Below, piece after piece: positions 1 to 8,242 of a DNA stretch of 64,000 nt. Source of the stretch: Veillonella rodentium (GTDB taxonomy: Bacteria; Bacillota; Negativicutes; Veillonellales; Veillonellaceae); assembly GCF_900187285.1 (NCBI RefSeq), contig NZ_LT906470.1:355501-419500 (forward strand), in the 5' to 3' direction. Each line of letters begins with the position of its first letter. Position 1 is the stretch's first letter. Below the pieces are notes generated by a model. It did not search any database. It had not been told where the DNA came from and saw only the letters and a program-made list of their open reading frames with translations. The translations under genes and the position numbers were made by a program.

Positions 1-868
1 ATGATTCGCACACTTCGTTGTGGACCATCGGTACATTAAAATCGGTACCGATAACGACGAGACTGTAATCGGTGGATTCTGTCGGACTCAGCGTACAGTA
101 ATGGGTACCATACTGGATTTCATGAGGTCCCTCTGCCGTCGGTACAATGCCTTTGGCACGCAGTACCGTATCGGGCATTCCTTCCATGACGGTTTTCCAC
201 TGCAATGTGGTGAGACTTCGTAAATTCTTGTATGTATGGCTCATAAAGTGATGATGATCATGCAGTGTTTCCACATGATGATCGTGGTGGAGCTGATTGA
301 TATAGTCCCGTAATGTCAATGTATCCCAAGGTTCTTCGTGAATCGGTGTGTGTGGCGCCAATTCGTCAATCATGTGTTTTGTTACGTCCGTTTGTCGACT
401 GTCTGTTGTATGACTCAGAAATATGGCATCACTATGTGTGATTTGATCCTTGAAGAAGAGTCCGAAGTTTTTGATGAACATCGGCGCCTGCATGGCATCG
501 ACCGTAGTTATGGCTGCATAGACATATGCCTTTTCGGCGATATCCTCGTCTTCACAGGTCTGTAGAATTTCGCTGAGTTTGCTTACGCCGGATGGTTCAA
601 TATATATGACATCGATAGAGTCGTCTTTGAGGATGTTGAGCAGGGCTTCCCGAAAGTTTCCCTGCAAGCTGCAGCAGATGCAACCTGATGTGACTTCCTG
701 TACGGTGGCGCCCGTTTGTGCCAGGTGGACCGCATCGAGGCTGGTTTCGCCGAAGTCGTTTTCTATAATAAGGACTTTATCAGTCGTCTTGTGTTCTTTT
801 AGGATATGTTGCAAAAATGTTGTTTTCCCGGAGCCGAGAAAACCGGATATGATGACAATGGGAATCAT
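1..868 (-). CDS. CobW/G3E-family P-loop GTPase, putative metallochaperone (partial)
   Basis: Partial: the frame runs off the left window edge, so the C-terminus is missing; 289 codons are visible from the ATG at 868, which follows an AGGAGG ribosome site. G3E GTPases (CobW, YjiA, ZNG1) use GTP to deliver zinc, cobalt or nickel to client proteins in the cytosol. Seen here: Walker A GFLGSGKT at residues 9-16, the family CxCC metal motif (CICC) at 63-66, and a His-rich loop at 194-207 (HHDHH and HDHHH). The guanine-recognition motif, normally NKxD, reads SHTTD at about 152-156, which is unusual. The metal and client are unknown; no cobalamin genes adjoin it. It lies downstream of pepD on the same strand but behind a terminator, so it is probably transcribed separately. 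Confidence 0.88.
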   Translation of the reverse strand, partial: MIPIVIISGFLGSGKTTFLQHILKEHKTTDKVLIIENDFGETSLDAVHLAQTGATVQEVTSGCICCSLQGNFREALLNILKDDSIDVIYIEPSGVSKLSEILQTCEDEDIAEKAYVYAAITTVDAMQAPMFIKNFGLFFKDQITHSDAIFLSHTTDSRQTDVTKHMIDELAPHTPIHEEPWDTLTLRDYINQLHHDHHVETLHDHHHFMSHTYKNLRSLTTLQWKTVMEGMPDTVLRAKGIVPTAEGPHEIQYGTHYCTLSPTESTDYSLVVIGTDFNVPMVHNEVCES

Positions 869-1050
869 ATGCACCTCCTGAATAATGTAAACACAGTATA
901 CACCCATAGAATAACATATAAAATACTCCTATGGGTATATGCATACTTATGAATGACAAGATGATGGGAGTGTTTATCTAAAATATAATAATTATATGCT
1001 TTATATGAGTATATTGGTATATATTCAAGGGTTTCATAAATATTTGTACA

Positions 1051-1095
1051 GAAAAAGGCGTATGCCTCATCATGTATATATGAATGCATACGCCT
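1051..1095 (-). terminator. Rho-independent terminator of pepD
   Basis: Perfect 10-bp inverted repeat AGGCGTATGC / GCATACGCCT with a 20-nt loop. Read on the minus strand the second arm runs into TTTTTC. It lies just past the pepD stop codon and separates pepD from the CobW gene. Confidence 0.75.
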
Positions 1096-1121
1096 GTATG
1101 AATAAATATTTAATTATGTAA

Positions 1122-2570
1122 TTATTGCAATTTTGCCAATAATGCTTTGAGATAAATGAATACACGCTCCACAGATGGGAGAAATACTCGTTCTTGAGGG
1201 GTGTGCGGACTAACGATGGTAGGCCCGAAACTGATCATTTGTGTTTTGGGTAAAACACCTTTTAGCAGACCACATTCGAGTCCGGCATGAATCGCATTTA
1301 CATTCGCCGGTGTATCGGATATTTCGTTATATAAAGAGATAGCCTGTTCCTCCAGTTTTGAGCCTTTATCGTATTCCCATGCAGGATATCCGCCGGTGCG
1401 AGTAGCGGATACGCCGAGGGCGCTGGCTAACAATAACATTTTCTTTGCTAAATAATCGAGACTGTTACCATTGGAACTACGGATGGAAATCAGCACTTCA
1501 ATGGTATGAGTATTTTCGCGAACGATGGCGATATTGTCCGATGTTTCCACGAGGTTCGGAATGGTTTTGCTCATGGAATGAACGCCGTCTTCAGCGAGGT
1601 ATACATAGGAGAGGAGAGCTTCCGACGTGTCGTCCGCATAGACTACCTTTGGTGCCGGAATGTCCTCGATGACAAATTTGAGGTCCGGATCCTGTACGGA
1701 GTACTCATTTTGATATTGTTTTTCATGGAATTCCAACAATGTTTTGATGGCTTCCACATCTTCGGAACGGACGGAGAGTTCCGCTACGGCTTTTGACGGG
1801 ATGGCATTATGTTTTACGCCGCCCGTGAAAGAAGCTAAATTGATAGAATATTGTTTTTGTAAATCATAGAGGACACGTGCTAAAACCTGGTTGGCATTAG
1901 CGCGCTGCTCAATGATTTCGATGCCCGAGTGACCGCCTTTAAGTCCCGTTACGGCAAGGGATAAGCCCGCATCATATCCTTGCAGATTGTTTTCCCGCAA
2001 GAGGGGAATGCTCACATGTATATGACAACCGCCCGCGCAACTTACGGTGAAGTCATGTTCTATTTCCGTATCGAGGTTGAGCAGGTAATCGCCTGTGACC
2101 TGGCCTTCTTTAATAGCGAAGGCGCCGTCCATACCCGTTTCTTCATTTGTGGTAAATAGTAACTGCATAGGGCCGTGCTGCTGTGCATCGTCTTCGATAA
2201 CGGCGAGCATCATCGCCGCGCCGATGCCGTTATCCGCCCCCAGCGTGGTGTGGTCGGCGTGCATCCATTCGCCTTCGATGATGTTAGCGATAGGATCTTT
2301 TGAAAAGTCGTGGCTTGAGTCGTGGTCTTTTACACAGACCATATCGATATGACCCTGTAGGATAACGGATGGACGATTTTCATAGCCCGGGGAAGCCGGT
2401 TTTTTAATGACTACATTGTAAAGTTCGTCTTGCTGTACTTCAAGACCTAAGTTTTTTGCAAAGTTTACAATATAATCGCTGATAGCCTTTTCGTTGCCTG
2501 ATTCACGAGGAATTTGGCTCATGTCTTTAAAAATTTCTAATACTCGTTTGGCTTGAACGATTGTTTCCAT
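1122..2570 (-). CDS. pepD: Aminoacyl-histidine dipeptidase (M20C family)
   Basis: Zinc metallopeptidase of the PepD (beta-Ala-His dipeptidase, M20C) type, which hydrolyses Xaa-His and other dipeptides in the cytosol. Length (482 residues) matches the family. Metal-site segments are visible in order: GHIDMV near residues 73-78 (His74), LGADNGIG near 110-117 (Asp113), TNEETG at 141-146 (catalytic and ligand Glu) and GLKGGHSGIE further on, which belongs to the dimerisation/lid domain. The ATG at 2570 is preferred because GAGAGGT lies about 8 nt upstream; an in-frame ATG 39 nt earlier has no such site. It is monocistronic, divergent from pncB and followed by a hairpin terminator. Confidence 0.93.
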   Translation of the reverse strand: METIVQAKRVLEIFKDMSQIPRESGNEKAISDYIVNFAKNLGLEVQQDELYNVVIKKPASPGYENRPSVILQGHIDMVCVKDHDSSHDFSKDPIANIIEGEWMHADHTTLGADNGIGAAMMLAVIEDDAQQHGPMQLLFTTNEETGMDGAFAIKEGQVTGDYLLNLDTEIEHDFTVSCAGGCHIHVSIPLLRENNLQGYDAGLSLAVTGLKGGHSGIEIIEQRANANQVLARVLYDLQKQYSINLASFTGGVKHNAIPSKAVAELSVRSEDVEAIKTLLEFHEKQYQNEYSVQDPDLKFVIEDIPAPKVVYADDTSEALLSYVYLAEDGVHSMSKTIPNLVETSDNIAIVRENTHTIEVLISIRSSNGNSLDYLAKKMLLLASALGVSATRTGGYPAWEYDKGSKLEEQAISLYNEISDTPANVNAIHAGLECGLLKGVLPKTQMISFGPTIVSPHTPQERVFLPSVERVFIYLKALLAKLQ

Positions 2571-2999
2571 AGTGGTACCTCTCATTCTTATTTCAGTATG
2601 AATAAACATCAGTATACGGCTGAGCTATATTGAAAGATATAGTAAATCTTTTCAGTGGATAACATACTGCACTTTATACTTACTTTCACAAAGCCGAAAT
2701 GATTTATACGACAGTATATATTGTATATATATAGTTATATCATAAGAATGATTATTAGCATAGTTTACCATTGAATGAATGATTTATAATGATGGCGGTA
2801 TATATGGGCGTAATAAGCGAATCAGGTTGCATATACATGAATTGGATATCGTAAAAATTAAGCATATAACATAATATGAATCATTCAATTATAATTATAC
2901 TGGCTATATGCCGGTTATAATGTATAATAAACGTATACGTAGGATTTAAATTATCGGTGCGTACTTATATCTATTGCATAGCAGAAGGTTGGTGAACTG
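2571..2999. other. AT-rich divergent spacer between pepD and pncB
   Basis: No coding region seen. It must carry the promoters of both pepD (minus) and pncB (plus). Two overlapping -10-like TATAAT boxes lie at 2916-2921 and 2923-2928, without a convincing -35. Just upstream is a small hairpin, ACTGGC-TATAT-GCCGGT at 2899-2915, with one G-T pair, which could be an operator. An imperfect ATTGAATGAATGATT / AATCATTCAATT pair flanks the middle of the spacer. Confidence 0.4.
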
Positions 3000-4451
3000 A
3001 TGCAGCACGAACGTCGTAATATCAGTATGTTTATGGATTTTTATGAAATGACCATGGCTCATGGTTATTATAGAAAGCAGGCGAATACGGATCGTGTCGC
3101 TTTCGATGTGTTCTTCCGTCGTAATCCGGACAAGGGTGGCTTTGCTATTTTTGGCGGATTGGAGCAGATTGTTGAATATATTTTAAATTTGCATTTTGAT
3201 GAATATGACATTGCTTATTTTCGGGAACAGGGCATATTCAGTGAAGAATTTTTATCATATCTGAAAGATTTTTCTTTCACCGGCGATGTGTATGCGTTTC
3301 CTGAAGGATCCATCATTTATCCCAATGAACCGGTTATAACTGTCGTGGCCCCTCTCATTGATGCGCAGATTATAGAAACTGCCGTATTGGCGATGATGAA
3401 TCACGAGTCGCTTATAGCGACAAAAGCAAACCGCATTGTCCGTGCTGCGGACGGGCGCATCGTTTCGGATTTCGGAGCCCGGCGCGCTCATAATGTGGAT
3501 GCCGCCGTATACGGTGCACGGGCCGCTTACATCGGAGGGGTTCATTCTACGGCAACTGTTCTCGCGGGACAGCAATTCGGTATTCCCGTCAGCGGGACCA
3601 TGGCCCATAGCTGGGTGATGTACTATGATTCTGAATATGAGGCTTTTAAAGCCTACGCGGAACTGTATCCGGATAATGCGATATTCCTTGTCGATACGTA
3701 TGATGTGTTAAATTCCGGTGTGCCGAATGCCGTCAGGGTGGCAAAGGACGTGTTAGAACCTATGGGACATCGGTTGAAAGGCATTCGACTTGATTCGGGG
3801 GATTTGGCGTATCTGGCGAAACAGGCGCGGCGAATTCTTGATGATGCAGGCCTTACGGACTGTAAAATCGTGGCATCCAACAGCCTTGATGAATATACGA
3901 TTACATCGTTGTTGAGTCAGGGCGGGCCTATCGACATGTTCGGCGTAGGGGAAAGGCTTATCACATCTAAGAGTGACCCCGTATTCGGCGCCGTGTATAA
4001 AATTGTAGGCATTGAAAAAAACGGTCGCTGGGAACCTCGTATCAAGGTATCCGAGTCCGTTGAGAAGATTACGAACCCGGGACTAAAAAAGGTGTATCGC
4101 GTGTATAATGAGCAGGGCCGTGCCATTGCGGAATTATTGACGTTGCCGGAGGAAGTGCCGAATACGGATCAACCGTATCGCTATATCGATCCGGAGCAAC
4201 CGTGGCGCGAGCTGTACTTTGAGCGCTGTACGTTTAAAGAGATGCAGCAACTTGTTATTAAAGACGGAAAGCTGTTAATGGACTTACCGTCGTTGACGGA
4301 AATTCGTGCGTATGTTCAAAAACAGCTGTATGATGAAATCTGGCAGGAAGAACAGCGCTTTGAAAATCCGCATCGTCATTATCTGGATATGAGTCCCGAT
4401 TACTATCATATGAAGATGGATTTACTCAATCGCATTGGACGTAAGAAATAG
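3000..4451 (+). CDS. pncB: Nicotinate phosphoribosyltransferase
   Basis: Converts nicotinate and PRPP to nicotinate mononucleotide, the entry step of the Preiss-Handler NAD salvage route, in the cytosol. The 483-residue protein has the typical N-terminus (FMDFYEMTMAHGYY), the FDVFFRRNP segment, the conserved FGARRAHN stretch with the following GVHSTATVLAG, and the IRLDSGDLAYLA and ASNSLDEYTI barrel motifs with the FGVGERLITS phosphate-binding segment. The length fits the longer Firmicute PncB group. It is first gene of a tight cluster with nadE (8-nt gap), so salvage and the final NAD step are made together. A Shine-Dalgarno site (GAAGGTTGGTG) precedes the ATG. Confidence 0.95.
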   Translation: MQHERRNISMFMDFYEMTMAHGYYRKQANTDRVAFDVFFRRNPDKGGFAIFGGLEQIVEYILNLHFDEYDIAYFREQGIFSEEFLSYLKDFSFTGDVYAFPEGSIIYPNEPVITVVAPLIDAQIIETAVLAMMNHESLIATKANRIVRAADGRIVSDFGARRAHNVDAAVYGARAAYIGGVHSTATVLAGQQFGIPVSGTMAHSWVMYYDSEYEAFKAYAELYPDNAIFLVDTYDVLNSGVPNAVRVAKDVLEPMGHRLKGIRLDSGDLAYLAKQARRILDDAGLTDCKIVASNSLDEYTITSLLSQGGPIDMFGVGERLITSKSDPVFGAVYKIVGIEKNGRWEPRIKVSESVEKITNPGLKKVYRVYNEQGRAIAELLTLPEEVPNTDQPYRYIDPEQPWRELYFERCTFKEMQQLVIKDGKLLMDLPSLTEIRAYVQKQLYDEIWQEEQRFENPHRHYLDMSPDYYHMKMDLLNRIGRKK

Positions 4452-4459
4452 GAGGTCTT

Positions 4460-5230
4460 ATGTTAAAAGATGCAGAGTCTACGAAGAAGGCCCTGATTCA
4501 ATGGATCAGAGATTACTTTCAGCAAAACGGACCTCAGTGCAGTGCCGTAGTAGGCATTTCGGGCGGGAAAGATTCGACTATTGTGGCGGCGCTCTGTAAA
4601 GAGGCCATCGGTGCGAATCGTGTCGTAGGTGTTCTCATGCCGAACGGCGTGCAGTCCGATATCGATGATGCGGAAGCGGTGGTGAAGCACTTGGGCATTC
4701 CCTATGTAGTGGTGAATATCGACGAGGCTTATAAAGCATTGACATCTGCGATCATTAAGGGCGAGCATTTCAGTTCTGTTACGAAGCGGACGGAATTATC
4801 CGAGGATGCTTTGATTAATATGCCGCCTCGATTGCGCATGACCGTACTGTATGCAGTGGGGCAGAATTTACCGAATGGAGCGCGCATTGCCAATACTTGT
4901 AACGGTTCGGAGGACTATGTGGGATACTCCACAAAATTCGGGGACAGCGCAGGGGATTTCAGTCCGTTGGCTCATCTCGTGGTGGAGGAGGTTCGTCAAA
5001 TAGGACGTCTGTTGGATATTCCGGCGTATTTGGTGGATAAAATACCGAGTGACGGCCTTAGCGGACAATCCGACGAGGATAAGCTGGGATTTACCTATGC
5101 CGTCTTGGATCGGTATATTCGGAGCGGTGATATCGATGATGCGAAAACAAAGGAACGCATTGATCATCTGAACCGTATCAATCGACATAAATTGGAATTG
5201 ATGCCGGCTTTCAATCCCTTTGAAAAGTAG
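4460..5230 (+). CDS. nadE: NH3-dependent NAD+ synthetase
   Basis: Amidates nicotinate adenine dinucleotide to NAD using ATP and ammonia. The 256-residue protein is only the synthetase domain: the PP-loop SGGKDST lies at residues 34-40, and the KTRTELSEDALINMPPRLRM-like region, TCNGSEDYVGYSTKFGD and PSDGLSGQSDEDKLGF are typical adenylation and dimer-interface motifs. There is no N-terminal nitrilase-type glutaminase domain, so free ammonia is expected to be the nitrogen donor. It starts at an ATG after GGAGGT, 8 nt past pncB, and the following asparaginase gene begins 28 nt after its stop. Confidence 0.95.
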   Translation: MLKDAESTKKALIQWIRDYFQQNGPQCSAVVGISGGKDSTIVAALCKEAIGANRVVGVLMPNGVQSDIDDAEAVVKHLGIPYVVVNIDEAYKALTSAIIKGEHFSSVTKRTELSEDALINMPPRLRMTVLYAVGQNLPNGARIANTCNGSEDYVGYSTKFGDSAGDFSPLAHLVVEEVRQIGRLLDIPAYLVDKIPSDGLSGQSDEDKLGFTYAVLDRYIRSGDIDDAKTKERIDHLNRINRHKLELMPAFNPFEK

Positions 5231-5258
5231 TTATATAGATGGTAATCATGGAGGAATT

Positions 5259-6236
5259 ATGGATACTAAAATTGCCTTAATCGCTACCGGAGGTACTATT
5301 GCCGGTCAAGGAGCGTCAGATACGGATTTGACAGGGTATACACCGGGGGTATTAGGACTTGATGAAATCCTTGCCTCTGTACCGGGTACAAAACCGTATG
5401 GCCCTTATGCATATACGCAGTTCAGCAATATTGAAAGTTCGGATATTACTGTTAAAGACTGGATTAAATTGGCAAAAGTGGTGCAGCGTCTGGTGAACCG
5501 GGATGATATCAGCGGTGTTGTTATCACACACGGCACGGATAGTATGGAGGAGACGGCATATTTTCTGAATTTGACTGTACATACGGATAAACCTGTTGTG
5601 ATTACCGGATCCATGCGGCCTGCAGGGGCTATCAGTGCTGATGGACCTATTAATCTGTTACAGGCCATTCAGGTTGCTCGTACGCCGGAATCTGTAGGTA
5701 AAGGTGTTTTAGTCGTACTTAACGGATATATTGACGGGGCTCGTGACGTGTCAAAACGGAATACCACAAATGTAGCAACCTTTGATAGTCCGTTAGTGGG
5801 ACATCTGGGCATAGTTCAAGACGGTAAGGCGTATTATTATAGAGCTTCAACGCGTCGTCATACGAATCAATCTATATTTGATGTGACCGACTGCGAAGAA
5901 TTGCCGCGCGTGGTTATCTTGACTTGCTATGGAGGCATGGATGATATGGTGCCGCTCAGTGTGGTGGCGACCAATCCGGACGGCCTTATTCTGGCCGGCC
6001 TCGGACATGGTACGATTCCTCAAAATGTGCGGCAGATTACGCAGAATCTGTCCTTTCCGATTGTGCGTGCATCCAGGACGGGCAGCGGAATGGTATCAGC
6101 CGTGCCGCAAGATGCAGTAGCCGGTTATTTGGTGAGCGATACCTTGAGTCCACAGAAGGCGCGTATCTTATTGATGTTAAGCCTCACGAAAACAAAACAC
6201 CTGAAAACATTACAAGAATATTTTCATGAATATTAA
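5259..6236 (+). CDS. ansA: L-asparaginase
   Basis: Hydrolyses L-asparagine to aspartate and ammonia. The two catalytic threonine motifs are present: TGGTIAG at residues 10-16 and HGTDSMEETAYFL from 91 (Thr and Asp of HGTD). No signal peptide is visible, so it is predicted cytosolic. The ATG at 5259 is chosen because GAGGAATT precedes it and it gives a 325-residue protein of normal family length; an earlier ATG at 5220 lies inside nadE. As third gene after pncB and nadE it could feed ammonia to the ammonia-dependent NadE, but that is inference from position only. A strong terminator follows. Confidence 0.9.
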   Translation: MDTKIALIATGGTIAGQGASDTDLTGYTPGVLGLDEILASVPGTKPYGPYAYTQFSNIESSDITVKDWIKLAKVVQRLVNRDDISGVVITHGTDSMEETAYFLNLTVHTDKPVVITGSMRPAGAISADGPINLLQAIQVARTPESVGKGVLVVLNGYIDGARDVSKRNTTNVATFDSPLVGHLGIVQDGKAYYYRASTRRHTNQSIFDVTDCEELPRVVILTCYGGMDDMVPLSVVATNPDGLILAGLGHGTIPQNVRQITQNLSFPIVRASRTGSGMVSAVPQDAVAGYLVSDTLSPQKARILLMLSLTKTKHLKTLQEYFHEY

Positions 6237-6288
6237 TTTGAAATTCATTTTCGCGTCTCATAATATATTTGACAGTTTTATATGCAAT

Positions 6289-6327
6289 AAACCGTACATC
6301 TCAATCGCCTAGATGTACGGTTTTTTC
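6289..6327 (+). terminator. Rho-independent terminator after the pncB-nadE-ansA cluster
   Basis: Perfect 12-bp inverted repeat (AACCGTACATCT / AGATGTACGGTT) with a short loop, ending in TTTTTT. It lies 53 nt past the ansA stop. Confidence 0.9.
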
Positions 6328-6354
6328 TTGGAATATATTCAGTTGGTTTGATGT

Positions 6355-6426
6355 GTTCATGAATTGCCCACAGTTGTTTATGAATCCACCTTCAGTTATT
6401 CATGAATCTATCTTCAGTTATTCCTT
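6355..6426. repeat. Imperfect 22-bp tandem repeats
   Basis: Units start at 6371 (CAGTTGTTTATGAATCCA...) and 6393 (CAGTTATTCATGAATCTA...), each 22 bp, with partial copies before (from about 6355) and after (6415). The array lies between the convergent ansA and cobinamide amidohydrolase genes and reaches the stop codon of the latter. No function is evident. Confidence 0.6.
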
Positions 6427-7216
6427 AATCGGAATTAGTAGAAATTAAATCCGTTCCGTTCTGTAAGGCCCGTTGTACGCCTACGTAGACGGCTTTGGCC
6501 AAGGTGTCGCCAAAGAGTGAAAAGGATCCCGCATCGGTTAAAATATCTCCGTTTGTATCGATGGTGAGGATGATTCCGTCCGTTGACGTGCCTGTAGCGG
6601 AGGTAAAATGTTCTTGCGTAACGGCATCCGGAATATCTTCGTTGATAAATGGATGGCGACGTACGCTTTCTATATGCCAATCCTGAATAGCTGCCGTCTT
6701 GGCTTCGGTGATGGTCATAATCGCTTTTACCATGGCGCTGTCCGTCAGCGCCTTGTTTGTAAAAATCAGGATATTAATCGTTCCGGGCGTTGTGAATACG
6801 CCGTTTTTTTCTTCGTAGCAATATCCTGTTCCTGCGCGGTGGGCCGTTTTATCATAACCGGCGGTTACGATTGTTTCGACGATGGTGTCGCGTTCCTCTA
6901 TTTTGGCATACGCGTGGTGAATCATATCGGCCGACGTGAGCAGCGCGGTACTGAAATGGACGGGTGTATCGATATGTTCGAATTCCTGGGCCAAATAATT
7001 CGATACGGAGCCGCCGGGCAAATCCTTTTCTGTTTCAATTCGGTATGTCAGTTGCTGATTCCGTACGGCCAATGTATGGTGAAAGCCTCCGTTCAAGTGC
7101 CCGCTGGATAGGGAATAGTGAATATCATCGAATAAAACGGTTACTGAATTGATTTCTTTTGTTATGTGACCACCTGTGGCGAGTTCGTCCGGTGCTTCGT
7201 ATGGATTGGTAAACAT
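6425..7216 (-). CDS. cbiZ: Adenosylcobinamide amidohydrolase (CbiZ family)
   Basis: CbiZ proteins cleave the aminopropanol side chain from adenosylcobinamide to give adenosylcobyric acid, allowing salvage of cobinamides and pseudo-B12. The assignment rests on the overall pattern: an N-terminal LSSGHLNGG segment, a central TAGYDK segment, and the C-terminal ATGTSTDGIIL motif, followed by an alternating small-residue stretch and FGDTLAKAVYVGV. Length, 263 residues, fits a stand-alone family member. Start ATG at 7216 follows AGGGAG. It is a single gene with no other cobamide genes beside it, and no cobalamin riboswitch is seen in the 105-bp spacer upstream. Assignment from motifs only. Confidence 0.72.
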   Translation of the reverse strand: MFTNPYEAPDELATGGHITKEINSVTVLFDDIHYSLSSGHLNGGFHHTLAVRNQQLTYRIETEKDLPGGSVSNYLAQEFEHIDTPVHFSTALLTSADMIHHAYAKIEERDTIVETIVTAGYDKTAHRAGTGYCYEEKNGVFTTPGTINILIFTNKALTDSAMVKAIMTITEAKTAAIQDWHIESVRRHPFINEDIPDAVTQEHFTSATGTSTDGIILTIDTNGDILTDAGSFSLFGDTLAKAVYVGVQRALQNGTDLISTNSD

Positions 7217-7321
7217 GGTGGGGCTCCCTGTAGTTTTATATAAATGTTTTGTTATACGTGAAATTATATCATACTTTTACCGAGAAATTTGGTATACTAG
7301 CAAGAGACTAAGGAGGTATAT

Positions 7322-8230
7322 ATGACTGAAATTTGGACGATCTTATCAACATTATTATTTAATGATGAAAGTACGATAATACATCTTAAGGACTGGTTTT
7401 TTAGTCAAGCCGGAAATATTTTAATTGCTCTGATTATATTTCTGGTAGGACGATACGTAATTCATTGGGTTCAGCGCGTGGCGGAGCGTGTTATGACGCG
7501 TGCCGATTATGACCCGGCGGCGATGAGCTTTGTCAGCCAGATGGTTTATTATGTGTTATTGGTGGGACTCATTTTGATTTGTATTAATCAACTCGGCGTT
7601 CCTACGACGAACTTTATCGCCGCTTTCGGTGCTTTTGGTTTAGGTATCGGCTTGGCGTTGCAGAATAATTTGGCAAACTTAGCATCGGGGCTTTTGATTT
7701 TGCTGTTCAAACCGTTTCGTGCGGGACATTACATTTCCGTTGGCAATATTGAAGGAAATGTGCAGGCGATTCAATTTATGAATACTATCATCACTACAAA
7801 GGATCAAAAACGCGTATATATCCCGAATTCTCAGATGACATCGCAACCGGTAACGAATTTTTCGTATATGCGTGAGCGTATGATTCCCTTTGTATTTGAT
7901 ATCAGTTATGATAATAATCATCACGAAGCTATTCAACTTTTAAAAGATGTGTTTTCGAAGGATAAGCGTATTCTTAACAGCAAATCTATGGAAATCGGCA
8001 TCAAGGAATTTGGCGATAATTCTGTGCGCATAGCTGCATTTGCTCGTGTTAACACTAGTAATTACCTTGACGTATTTTATGATACGATGTCGAGTGTGAA
8101 AGATACGTTTGATGAACATGGTATCGATATTCCGTATCCGCAACGCGTTGTATATGTACGGGACGTAGATTCCTCTGCTGTTGAGCATGAAGCCAAGTTG
8201 AACCTTAAACGTGATGAAATGAATGCATAG
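7322..8230 (+). CDS. Small-conductance mechanosensitive channel, MscS family
   Basis: Inner-membrane stretch-activated channel that releases solutes on hypo-osmotic shock. Three hydrophobic segments are visible: about residues 28-50, 72-95 and the pore-lining TM3 at about 98-130, which is Gly/Ala-rich (AAFGAFGLGIGLALQNN) as in MscS. It is followed by the beta domain (FRAGHYISVGNIEGNVQAI) and the cytosolic alpha-beta domain. The 302-residue length is that of the compact MscS/YkuT-type subfamily. AAGGAGG precedes the ATG. An extended -10 (TGGTATACT, about 7290-7298) may serve as promoter. The dacA-like gene follows after 12 nt, suggesting co-transcription. Confidence 0.93.
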   Translation: MTEIWTILSTLLFNDESTIIHLKDWFFSQAGNILIALIIFLVGRYVIHWVQRVAERVMTRADYDPAAMSFVSQMVYYVLLVGLILICINQLGVPTTNFIAAFGAFGLGIGLALQNNLANLASGLLILLFKPFRAGHYISVGNIEGNVQAIQFMNTIITTKDQKRVYIPNSQMTSQPVTNFSYMRERMIPFVFDISYDNNHHEAIQLLKDVFSKDKRILNSKSMEIGIKEFGDNSVRIAAFARVNTSNYLDVFYDTMSSVKDTFDEHGIDIPYPQRVVYVRDVDSSAVEHEAKLNLKRDEMNA

Positions 8231-8242
8231 AAAGAGAGAAGT

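Noticed and set aside
865-1089. Open frame of 74 codons on the minus strand between pepD and the CobW gene.
   Set aside because: It spans the pepD terminator, is Tyr/His/Ile-rich as expected of AT-rich noncoding DNA, and lacks a ribosome site.
3255-3608. Minus-strand frame of 117 codons inside pncB, and many similar frames inside glmS, glmM, trpS, modABC and rubrerythrin.
   Set aside because: They overlap genes with clear family motifs, have no ribosome sites and no recognisable protein character.
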